DNA from: Salminus brasiliensis
Lineage: Eukaryota; Chordata; Actinopteri; Characiformes; Bryconidae
Length of the DNA stretch: 64,000 nt
Direction of reading: 5' to 3'
Assembly (NCBI RefSeq): GCF_030463535.1
Contig: NC_132900.1
Location: 25,072,456-25,136,455, forward strand
Shown: piece after piece, positions 25,201-34,101 of the stretch
Numbering within the stretch: position 1 is the stretch's first letter
How the letters are laid out: each line of letters starts with the position of its first letter
Position numbers and translations under genes: made by a program
Notes under the pieces: model-generated
What the model saw: only the letters and a program-made list of their open reading frames with translations
What the model was told of the DNA's origin: nothing
Databases searched by the model: none

Positions 25201-25965
25201 ATGGCGTTCGTAACCTTGTGCGTCCTGCTGTGCCTGTTCATCCTGACCCCAGGTGAGGTCAGCGCCGGTGAGGATGAGTACACCTGGCCTCAGAGGAAGC
25301 TTCCCCTCCTGCGCTTCAAACGGACCATCCGGCTAAGCAGCTCCAGCTTCACGGCCGAGCGGCAAGCGGAGTTGCACGGAACATGCGGAATCGAGTGCCA
25401 GCGGGAGCTTCCCAAGCCCAGCCTGGAGGACCTGGAGAAGATGCTCTCCTACGAAACCATGTACGCCAATGGCACGCGGACGCTAACCACAGTTAGCCTG
25501 CAGAAAGGCGCCGAGCTAGCCGCCAATTCTTCCTCGTCCCCTTTTCGCCGCAAGAGGGAAGTCTATGGTCCAGACACGCGCTTTACCATCTCCGACAAGC
25601 AGTATTCCCTCAAATACCCCTTCTCCACCTCGGTTAAGCTCTCCACCGGCTGCTCCGGAGTGCTGGTGTCCCCCAAACACGTGCTAACCGCTGCGCACTG
25701 CATCCACGACGGCTCTGACTACCTGAAGGGGGCGCAAAAGCTGAGCGTGGGAATCCTCCGCAAGGGCAAGAAGGGAAAGGGCCGTGGGAAAGGAGGAGGG
25801 AAGAGGAGGCGAGGGAAGGAGGGAGAGGAGGAGGAGGAGCAGGATGAGGAGGAGAGGAAACAGAAAGGCGAGCGGAAAAAGGCTAAAGGTCGGAAGAGTC
25901 GCAGCAAACGCAGCACGAAGGCCGAAGGAGCCTCCCTTCGCTGGACGAGGGTCAAGCAGACACAG
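25201..25965 (+). CDS. prss35: PRSS35 coding exon 1 (residues 1-255)
   Basis: This exon encodes the signal peptide, propeptide, RRKR cleavage site, catalytic His166 and the charged insert. It ends after ...RVKQTQ at a donor cacag|gtgcta, phase 0. A (CT)-rich tract and cgtgcag just upstream (25158-25187) form a strong 3' splice site, so the start codon lies at the beginning of an internal exon and at least one untranslated exon must lie further upstream. Unspliced reading continues 27 codons to a TAG at 26044-26046, giving a truncated 281-residue product without Asp273 or Ser343. Confidence 0.93.
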
Positions 25966-26757
25966 GTGCTAAACCGTCTTTCACCCCCCTTCCCATGCAT
26001 TCAATATTTTTGTGATGTCATCAAACCCTTCCCTTATTCAGTGTAGCTCTGCTGGTTCATGTGGAAGTTACAGAGCAGCCAATCAGAGCAGAGCCCATTT
26101 CCATATATCAGCCTGTTAAATGTGCAGGACCATAAACCCTGTGTAGGATATGGGCCCTTTAATATATTAGAAGTGAAAAATGAAGATAATAATAATTGTG
26201 CTAATTATGATTATGATGAGGATTATTATTATTGTTATTATTATTAATAACATATAATAATAATAATAATGTATTATTCATTTTAGGTGCCCAAAGGCTG
26301 GTTCAAGAGCGTGTCAGACGGCACCACAGCGGATTATGATTATGCCGTGCTGGAGCTGAAGAGGGCGCAGAAGAGCCGCCACATGGACCTGGGCATCATC
26401 CCCTCTGTTAAAAAACTCCCAGCTGGCCGAGTTCACTTCTCCGGCTTTGACGACGACCGGCCCGGTAACCTGGTGTACCGCTTCTGCTCTGTTTCCGAGG
26501 AGTCCAACGACCTGCTGTACCAGTACTGCGACGCCAAGCCAGGTTCCAGCGGCGCCGGGGTGTACGTGCGGCTGAAGGAGCCCGGCAGCAAGAGGAAGTG
26601 GAAGCGGAAGGTCATCGGGGTGTTTTCGGGCCATCAGTGGGTGGACGTGAACGGCCAGCAGCAGGACTATAACGTGGCGGTGCGGATCACGCCACTGAAG
26701 TTCGCTCAGATCTGTCACTGGGTGCATGGAAACTCCGGACAGTGCCAGAACGCCTGA
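25201..26757 (+). CDS. prss35: PRSS35, secreted trypsin-like serine protease 35 (two coding exons)
   Basis: Joined exons 25201-25965 and 26287-26757 give 411 residues, close to the roughly 413 of mammalian PRSS35. Seen: a hydrophobic signal peptide (about residues 1-22, ending VSA), the family motif CGIECQ (63-67), an N-glycosylation sequon at N90, a furin-type RRKR at 116-119, then the protease domain with TAAHC (His166), DYDYA (Asp273) and PGSSGAG (Ser343), and the conserved FSGHQWVD and ITPLKFAQIC stretches near the end. A Lys/Arg/Glu-rich insert lies at about 186-245. Known: PRSS35 and PRSS23 form one family; PRSS35 is expressed in ovary and other tissues, and the mammalian protein carries Thr at the catalytic Ser position. 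The CGIECQ motif, the long basic insert and the neighbouring SNAP91 favour PRSS35 over PRSS23. The start is the ATG at 25201, 13 bases behind a splice acceptor; the GTG just before it is not used. Inferred function: extracellular proteolysis or a pseudoprotease role. Confidence 0.95.
25966..26286 (+). other. Intron inside the PRSS35 coding region
   Basis: A 321-bp GT-AG intron in phase 0. The six bases AGGTGC occur at both junctions (25964-25969 and 26285-26290). The left part continues in frame to a stop at 26046. The middle (about 26074-26162) resembles a dispersed repeat also present at 23945-24146: both have CAGCCAATC, a CAGAGCC stretch, CATATAT and a terminal ATATGGGCCCTTTAA. The right part is an ATT/AAT microsatellite. 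The reading frame closes perfectly when it is removed. Confidence 0.88.
26287..26757 (+). CDS. prss35: PRSS35 coding exon 2 (residues 256-411)
   Basis: This exon begins VPKGW, directly continuing the RVKxT...PKGW stretch that is contiguous in PRSS35/PRSS23 homologues, and ends at TGA 26755-26757. It carries catalytic Asp273 in DYDYA, the conserved HFSGFDDDRPGNLVYRFC block, the YQYCDAKPGSSGAG nucleophile region and the C-terminal SGHQWVD. Acceptor is ttcattttag|gtg. Confidence 0.93.
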   Translation: MPKGWFKSVSDGTTADYDYAVLELKRAQKSRHMDLGIIPSVKKLPAGRVHFSGFDDDRPGNLVYRFCSVSEESNDLLYQYCDAKPGSSGAGVYVRLKEPGSKRKWKRKVIGVFSGHQWVDVNGQQQDYNVAVRITPLKFAQICHWVHGNSGQCQNA

Positions 26758-26814
26758 GACACTGCAGCTGTGGCCAGTCTGACTGAACCCTCTCTCTTCA
26801 ACCCCACCCCACCC

Positions 26815-26885
26815 TAGCCCTTAACCCCAGCGTTCCCAACTCTCATCCTGGAGCACCCCTGCCCTGCACATTTTAGGATGTGTTC
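26815..26885 (-). repeat. Dispersed repeat fragment (GTTCCCAACTCTCATCCTGG type)
   Basis: GTTCCCAACTCTCATCCTGGAGCACCCCTGCCCTGCACAT is similar to 60228-60300 (GTTTCTCAATCCTGATCCTGGAGGCACAC) and, inverted, to 28108-28150. It lies in the PRSS35 3' UTR. Confidence 0.6.
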
Positions 26886-27029
26886 ACAGAAATAGGGATG
26901 AAATGGACAATTAGGATTATATTGCCTTAATGTGACACAGATCTGTGGCTGGATTCACAAAAGTGGACGAAATTACATTACAGTGGACCAAGACAAATGC
27001 CTAGGAATGTTCTTATATACAATGTTTGA

Positions 27030-27720
27030 AATATCCACACCCATTTATACCAACCCATACATACTGATACCAATCAATACCCATCTATACCCATCTACAC
27101 CCATCTATACCAATCAATACAAATCTATACCAATCAATACCCATCTATACCCATCTACACCCATCTATACCAATCAATACAAATCTATACCAATCAATAC
27201 CAATCTATACCCATCTATACCAATCAATACAAATCTATACCAATCAATACCCATCTACACCCATCTATACCAATCAATACAAATCTATACCTATCCACAC
27301 CCATCTATACCCATCCATACCCATCTACACACATCTATACCCATCTACACACATCTATACCCATCCATACCCATCTACACACATCTATACCATCCATACC
27401 CATCTACACACATCTATACCCATCTACACACATCTATACCCATCCATACCCATCTACACACATCTATACCCATCCATACCCATCTATACACATCTATACC
27501 CATCCATACCCATCTACACACATCTATACCATCCATACCCATCTACACACGTCTATACCCATCCATACCCATCTACACACGTCTATACCCATCCATACCC
27601 ATCTATACACATCTATACCCATCCATACCCATCTACACACATCTATAACCAGCTATACCCATCTATACAAATCTATACCAATCAATATCTATCTATACCC
27701 ACCCATACCCAACCAGAACC
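27030..27720. repeat. 10-bp-unit minisatellite (CCATCTATAC)
   Basis: About 65 units of CCATCTATAC/CCATCTACAC/CAATCAATAC arranged in 20-50-bp higher-order groups; degenerate units continue to about 27950. It lies 270 bp after the PRSS35 stop codon and may be transcribed in its 3' UTR. Confidence 0.95.
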
Positions 27721-27959
27721 ATTGGTACCTGTCTATACTATCCATAATCCATATCCATACCTGTCTTTGCTAATTAATACCCAAACCCATCTTTGCTGAT
27801 CTATACACACACACACACACACATACACCTATCTATATCAATTAACACCCACATTAATGTCCATCTTCACCAATCTTTCCTTGTACATATCCATCCATAC
27901 CCATCCATAACGATCAACACTGATCAATACCAATCTATACCCATCCACCCATGCAGCCT

Positions 27960-28875
27960 TATGAGGCCTCCCTAGGGTGAAACCGTTTTTGTTCGTAATG
28001 TTGTTAATAAGTTAGACGAAGAAGATTGTACTTCTTAAAGACACTTGCATGAATTCAGCTTCAGACTTTTCCACAAGAATTGGATCTATTTAATTCAGGT
28101 TTAAAACATCTGCAGGGCAAGGGTACTCCAGGTACTCCAGGACCATCTGGAAACATCTACCACCACCCCAACCCCCACTACACTACTTCAAGAAGCGGAA
28201 TTGCTCGAACAACGCCACAGTACTGTGGTATTAAGCAACAGAGAAGACGAAGAGGATGGAGAAAAGCAATCAGGCGTGTTGTATATTTTGTTGGAGGCCT
28301 TCTTATCATCCAGGAGCCTTGATTGATGTTCAAAACTGGTCTGTTGGTCACAGCAATTCCTTACTTTAGCTTTCCAAACAGACTGTTACCACCTCATTGC
28401 TGAAAACCCAGCCCAGCAGCTGACAGAAACATTAATTTATTTCATTTTTAATCTAAATCTAGCTATAAAAAGGGCTTTTATTGGAAATGCATTCCTGGCT
28501 GCAGTAGGCTAGTGAGTCTAGACATTACAGTGTGGGCTCAGTGATGCCCCGCGGAAGCTTTTGGATGCAGCATGGACGCCTATATTTTCGCATGTGGTCA
28601 GTGTTGGGACGGCCTTAGGAGCTAGCTAGATAGATTTGGCTCAGTGACCCAGAAAAAAACGAGTTTTTCTGAGTGAAAAATCTTTGGTATATATTTGGTA
28701 AGTAGTTTTTTTAAAGGAATAGTTCAGCGAAAAATCTAATTTACACAGTTTTCCATTCTATCTCAGATGTAGTCAAATAGCTGAGGCATGTTTGGTGTCC
28801 AGTTTTTGCTTCTTTAGTTTAGTGCTGGAGCTACAAGGCTAATGTAGCTAACAAACTACAATAAATTATAGCCCA
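27960..28875. other. Intergenic between the convergent genes, no gene seen
   Basis: Contains a fragment of the CAGGGCAAGGGTACTCCAGG repeat (28110-28150). A frame at 28080-28322 has a collagen-like GTPGTPGPSG stretch but no conserved features. Confidence 0.4.
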
Positions 28876-28878
28876 GTT

Positions 28879-29133
28879 TTAGTAAAGGTGCACGTATGTG
28901 TCCTCCACATTTGACCCATCTGTGGTAGTGAACACACACTAGTGAACTAGGGGCAGTGAGTACACACACACCCAGAGCGGTGGGCAGCCAACTCCAGCGC
29001 CCGGGGAGCAGAGAGGGTAAAGGGGTCAAGGGCCCAACAGTGGCAGCTTCCCGAGCCCGGGAATCGAACCCACAACCCTGTTATCGATATCGACACCGGC
29101 GCTCTAACCGGTGAGCCACCACTGCCACTGCTG
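28879..29133 (-). mobile_element. tRNA-derived SINE, copy 2 (best preserved head)
   Basis: On the minus strand: GGCTCACCGGTTAGAGCGCC (A-box region) and GTGGGTTCGATTCCCGGGCT (B box), then a body through CCACAGATGGGTCAAATGTG to GCACCTTTACT. Both pol III boxes are readable. Confidence 0.82.
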
Positions 29134-31104
29134 TTTTAGGGACACCTTCGACTTTCCACTTAGCAGGCCATGCTAACCAGATGGCCATGCAAAGCATTTC
29201 CACAGAGATCTTGTCATAGAGAAATTGGCAGGCAGTCCAACTCTAAATGATAAAAACACAAGCAAACCAAGGTTTGGCAGAATAACAGACAATTCTGCAT
29301 CTGGAGTCAATTCAGCATAATCAGTCAAATCAACACAAAGAATTCACAAATGTTCTCTACATTTAAAGCACTCTGGGCAGGAGGACACACCTATAGATCT
29401 ACATCTGTTGAATATCTGCTGTGTCTGGCTGAAGCTAGCAAAATGTGGACACCAAACATGTCATGGCTGATGGACAACAGCTGGGGTAACAGAGAAAAGT
29501 CAATAAATTATATTTTCGCAGAACCACTTTTTACCTTAATATTTTATATTTGATTTTATTTTATTATCATTTGTATTTTTAGATAAAAGAAAACTAAAAT
29601 GTAGAGGTAATTATTGTTATTGTTGTTACTGTCTTTTTTCCCCCTGGGCAGTTTTTCCTTATCAGCAGTCAGTTTGGTAGCATAAGGTATCGCCCACAAA
29701 TGCAGGTGCTCATGTTGACTCTTGGTGCTAATTTAATGTCTAATATTAAACTCATCAGTGTATATTTGCATAATGTACTGTAGATGTATTATTAAATGTG
29801 AGGTTCAACTGATGGATTCAAATGAAGCAATGTTGTTATCTATTAAAAATAAATATATAAAAGGGTATTTAAATGCAGATACCATAGGCGTTGAATATAA
29901 TGGAGTTTTGAGGATACAGTTATGTAGATTGTAAATCAAAACAGTTAATATGTTTTTTTGGGGGGGACCAAATAAATGTTAATAATTTATACATGAAGTT
30001 GTGAGAGGATAAAATTGAAGATAATTTTTTCAATCAAGTTTGTAAACAAGCAGTAGTTCAGCATCACTCAAAAATGCTTACTGTTTTAGTATTCAAGACA
30101 AGTCAAATTTGTCAGACATTCATAGAATTCAGTTCTATGACCACATAAAGGTCTACCAGGCGATGACCCCCATTGGTAACACACTCCAATTAAAAGCACA
30201 TTAAAACATGATCTAACAATATGGTAATGATTTGTGTTACATATAATTGTTACATATGCATTCATAATTTGCATTTATTGATTATTTATTTTGTAATATG
30301 GCTTTAATTAATAGTTGTATTATCTAAACTTTATTAATAATAATTAAATATGTATGTAGTCATTCGATACTCATGACTCATGACCATGAAAGTGGACAAT
30401 TACTAGGTAGTTATGACTGATGTTTTATTAATATTCAGGGATGTACTTGACATTTCGAGTTGGGATGACCTATTTTTATGATCATCCAAGGACTAAGTTA
30501 GTATTTATTAAATATTGCTTTTATGTTTTTACAATAAAAAATTATTGTCAGTATGCCACTAAATAAATAGTTAATAATTGAAATGAAAATATTTAACAAC
30601 GATATTAAAGGTCATTAACAAACCATTAGATGATGCCTTTAGAAGTTGCTGTTTTTCAGGGTGGTTATTATATAGTGTCAGCAAAGTGTTCTATCTGTGT
30701 TATTTGTTGTAACAGTCATTTTCATAATTCTGCTGAACACTACTGCTATATAACAACCGGTTTATAGCTGCAGCAAACCGCTACTTAATATCTGTGCCTT
30801 TTCTGAACACTGACCAACCATCAACTCGCGTTTCATCAATAATTTAATAATATAAACTTACAAAAATGCATGTGTGTATTTTTAAAAATGGACCGGACCG
30901 TCTTTGTGGCTTGCGCTCCTCTTCACATCTCATTTCAATGGCAACAACATAAATAATGGCTGGATAAAATGGATTGCTCTTTAAATGGATAGTGGAATTG
31001 ATTACAGCTGAACTGTGCTTTTTAAACATGTACAAATTCTTTAGAGTGTTGCATCAATAATCCATAAATCAACCAACAATCAATCAACATAAAAAAAAAA
31101 CAGA
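29134..31104. other. Intergenic between PRSS35 and SNAP91, no gene seen
   Basis: Strongly AT-rich from 29500 with many short TTATTA/AATAAT stretches; several AATAAA-like sites (for example 29847-29852) could serve PRSS35. No exon supported. Confidence 0.4.
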
Positions 31105-31126
31105 CAGCATTTTGATCTTCAGTGTA

Positions 31127-31132
31127 TTTATT
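31127..31132 (-). terminator. Candidate polyadenylation signal AATAAA for SNAP91
   Basis: Minus-strand AATAAA in the context tgcAATAAAtac, followed some 25 bases later by a T-rich run (complement of 31091-31100). Chosen only by position and context. Confidence 0.4.
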
Positions 31133-31539
31133 GCATCTCAAAAGGCTTACATGCACTGGGTCAGGGAGTCATAAATATCTGAATTAATAAATAAATAAAT
31201 AAATAAATAAATAGATCTGGGGGGAAAATAAATAAATAAAAAAAGAGATTATCTTCCGCCGTTTCCTACCAATCATTTTTCACAATAACTGAAGGTTTAC
31301 AGCTATCTGATAGAAGGACAAGCAGAACATGGCCTATGTGGGAGCGAACGATACGGAACTAACTGCACTGGGTCTACACATCATTACCAGTAACACTGTT
31401 TAACAGTGAACTCTTCTGGAAACACACACACACACACACACACATCTACCACCTCTGAACAGCCTGGATATGGCCAAGAAAACCTGACCTAAAGCCTTAC
31501 TGGAACTAGAATAGCTTCAGCTGAGAGTGATTACCAATG

Positions 31540-31960
31540 AGATCTGGCATTTAAAACCAGTATGAATCTGCCGTGTCTGTAGTCTTTAAAGTCTGACAGT
31601 AGCGACTGTGGAGTGACTTTAATCCAGTATGAATTTGCAGTGTGTAGGTTTTACAGTCTGAGGGATAATTATGGGGTTATATAATCTAGTGTCACATGTA
31701 CAATCTGACAGTAACAACTGATTAGTGGTTTTATTCCAGTATGAATCTGCAGTCTGTAGGTTTTTACAGTGTGAGGGAAATAATTACAGTGTGTTTTAAT
31801 CCAGTATGAATCTGCCATGTGTGTCACATTTACAATCTGACAGTAATATTTGTGGAATTGTTTTAAATGGTTTTAGTATCAATCTGCAGTGTGTGTGTGT
31901 TGTACAGCCTAAAGTTAAATAACTGTAAAGTGGTTTTAATCCAGTATGAATTTGCAGTGC
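31540..31960. repeat. Degenerate repeat (TTAATCCAGTATGAATCTGC) in the SNAP91 3' UTR
   Basis: Six loose units of 60-90 bp, each with CCAGTATGAATCTGCAGTGT plus ACAGTCTGA(C/G)AGTAA, at about 31557, 31624, 31735, 31800, 31870 and 31940. Confidence 0.75.
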
Positions 31961-33502
31961 AAACAGCTGAAGTGAAATTACACAGATAGTTTATTCCAAA
32001 ACTGTCCAGTCAAAGCCAAATAAGGTCCTCTGGGAAGACGGATCTAGTTCCAGTAGGGTTACAGTCCCCAACAGATGAAAACACACACTGCACCTTCCTC
32101 CACTACAAACCTATTGTATCGTTCGCCAGCAGATGGTGTGAAATTAATGCAGTTTCAAAATCACACATAACAGACTGGGTTCTGGATCAGCATTGAGGTC
32201 AAGTAGGGTCAAACTGGGACAGGACCAAACATTTTTGTCTACATTTATATAAAAATAACATTGACCAATCTTACACTTGGTATTTAAACACCACAAGCAA
32301 TTATGAAAATCAAAACACCACTGAAACGAAGACAGTGGGAAATTGTGGGGCCCTTGAAACACAGGCAGTTCATAGGGTTTAGCACAGTAGCACTTGTTCT
32401 GGACAACCTGGAATCTGAATAATCAAAAACATGTTTTGAAAGCAGGTGACCAAATCTTTTAGGAGCTCCTGCGAAATGCTAACACAAGCTAACAAAGAAA
32501 TTAACGCAAATAGTCAACCAATTAGCATTATCAAAATGACTGGTGATTATTAGCCTCCGTTCTTTGTTAGTTGTACTAGTATGTTTGGTCAACCTATTCC
32601 TTTAAATTCGGGGCCTGTAGAGGTTCTTTATCTAAAATCTTCTATCAAAAAGGCAGAACAGGCAGGGAAAACACATGAGTGACCATCCAAAACAAACAAA
32701 TGTCCTTGATTGAGAGGGTTTATATATATATATATATCGTTATGTCCAGACGATATATATATAATTTAGAGGCCCAGATTTGATACTCATTTATACATAT
32801 ACTGTGTATGTATATTTCATTAAGTTATACTGAGAAACAAATATGTAGATAACCGATGATGCGAGATGACCAAGCCATAATTTCATAATCAGATTCACGT
32901 CAATAAGCTCATCCACAGATACAGAGCGAGATTTTTTTAGATTTTTTTCCCCAACTATATACACAAGTACCTTCTGCATATGACACAATGGTACACGCTG
33001 CTCTGAAATGGACATAAATCAGGAAGTGGGACCCTATGACCCCCCCACCCCCCACCACAATAAACTGGGGCACACACACACAGACACACAGGCACACACA
33101 CACACACTTCATTCAAACTCAGATGCCAACACTGGAAAACCTCTACATACATTTTTAAATTGCTAATTTTGAATCTTTTTTAGGTTTTGTCTCATTTCTG
33201 TTAAAACCAAAAAAATGATTACACTGACATAAGCACACCTTCACTTTTTTTGTTTGTTTGTTTGTTTTCATTTGACTTTTTTTTCTACGGGTCACTTCAC
33301 ATTTTGTGCTACGACATTACACAGAGCGGGGAGGAGGAGGGCAGGGGTGTCTGTGTTTTTGGGTTGTGGCTAACTGAAGGTGTGTAAACGATCAGTGGAC
33401 CCACCACCACTCTCACGTCTCACTGGAGCCCAGCACCAAAACACTGCAAAGAGAAGAAGAGAGTGGTAATTATTAGTCTTTGACCTGAGGAGCCAAAATC
33501 AG

Positions 33503-33985
33503 AAAAACTGATGAGCCAAAACATTATGAGCACTCCCAGATGAAGTGAATAAGGTTCAGTAAGATTCTGGGTAACTGAACAGTCCGCTCTGACGTGGGAC
33601 AAATGAGGTGGAGGCAGTGTGATGCTCTGGATGACGTTCTGTTCGCAAACCCTGGATCCAAGCAGTCTAGTGGGACATTCATTTGCCCCAATCCTAAATA
33701 TCACTGAGGACCAGGTAAACCCTTTATTGCCGATGGTTTCCTTGATAGAATAACACCTCCTGTCACATTGCACACTCAGTGATTTGGGAATGGCTTGAGA
33801 AACCTGACTAATTTTCCATATATCATTCTGATCAAGTATCTTTGGGCTCCACCTTACAACATACAGGAATTAATGGATACTTCAAATACCACCTTCAGAG
33901 GTCTTAGATGGAGGTTATTGGTTGTACACGGAGGAACAACAGAGTATTAAGTAGGTCATAATGTTTTGGCTCATCTGTGTACTTT
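33503..33985 (+). mobile_element. Tc1-like transposon relic with inverted ends
   Basis: The ends TGATGAGCCAAAACATTATGA (33507-33527) and TCATAATGTTTTGGCTCATC (33956-33975) are inverted copies. Plus-strand reading gives transposase fragments GGSVMLWMTF, then LNITEDQVNPLL, with stops after. It is inserted in the SNAP91 terminal exon, antisense to the gene. Confidence 0.75.
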
Positions 33986-34014
33986 CACATGTATAAAATA
34001 TGATACCTGGGATA

Positions 34015-34101
34015 TTACAAGAAGTCTTTAATGTTGAGGTCAGCCAGAGGATCTTTAGTGGGAGGCTTTTTAGGGCTCTGCACTGCTGGGCCTGGAGACA
34101 G
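34015..34101 (-). CDS. snap91: SNAP91 last coding exon, [32 protein letters not shown]
   Basis: 87 nt including TAA at 34015-34017; the last 20 residues are practically those of mammalian AP180. Acceptor ttttttccgcag. The exon continues into the 3' UTR. Confidence 0.95.
   Translation of the reverse strand: MSPGPAVQSPKKPPTKDPLADLNIKDFL

Larger units (their letters stand above)
31105..34014 (-). other. snap91: Probable SNAP91 3' UTR
   Basis: No further splice sites are needed after the TAA. The first strong AATAAA on the minus strand after a long stretch is at 31127-31132, which would give a 3' UTR of about 2.9 kb; brain-expressed genes often have long ones. It contains a Tc1-like relic (33503-33985), a CA repeat (33070-33105), an AT hairpin (32720-32764) and the degenerate repeat at 31540-31960. 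Earlier polyadenylation cannot be excluded. Confidence 0.45.

Noticed and set aside
26314..26727. 137-codon frame opposite PRSS35 exon 2
   Set aside because: Shadow of the GC-rich conserved exon on the other strand.
26932..27648. 238-codon frame rich in YPSIPIYTH
   Set aside because: Translation of a 10-bp minisatellite; no independent coding evidence.
28080..28322. Collagen-like GTPGTPGPSG frame
   Set aside because: Only three Gly-x-y units, overlapping a dispersed repeat fragment; no splice sites or continuation.
28879..29133. A functional tRNA gene on the minus strand
   Set aside because: The A and B boxes are present, but no complete cloverleaf forms and the same sequence recurs as a SINE.
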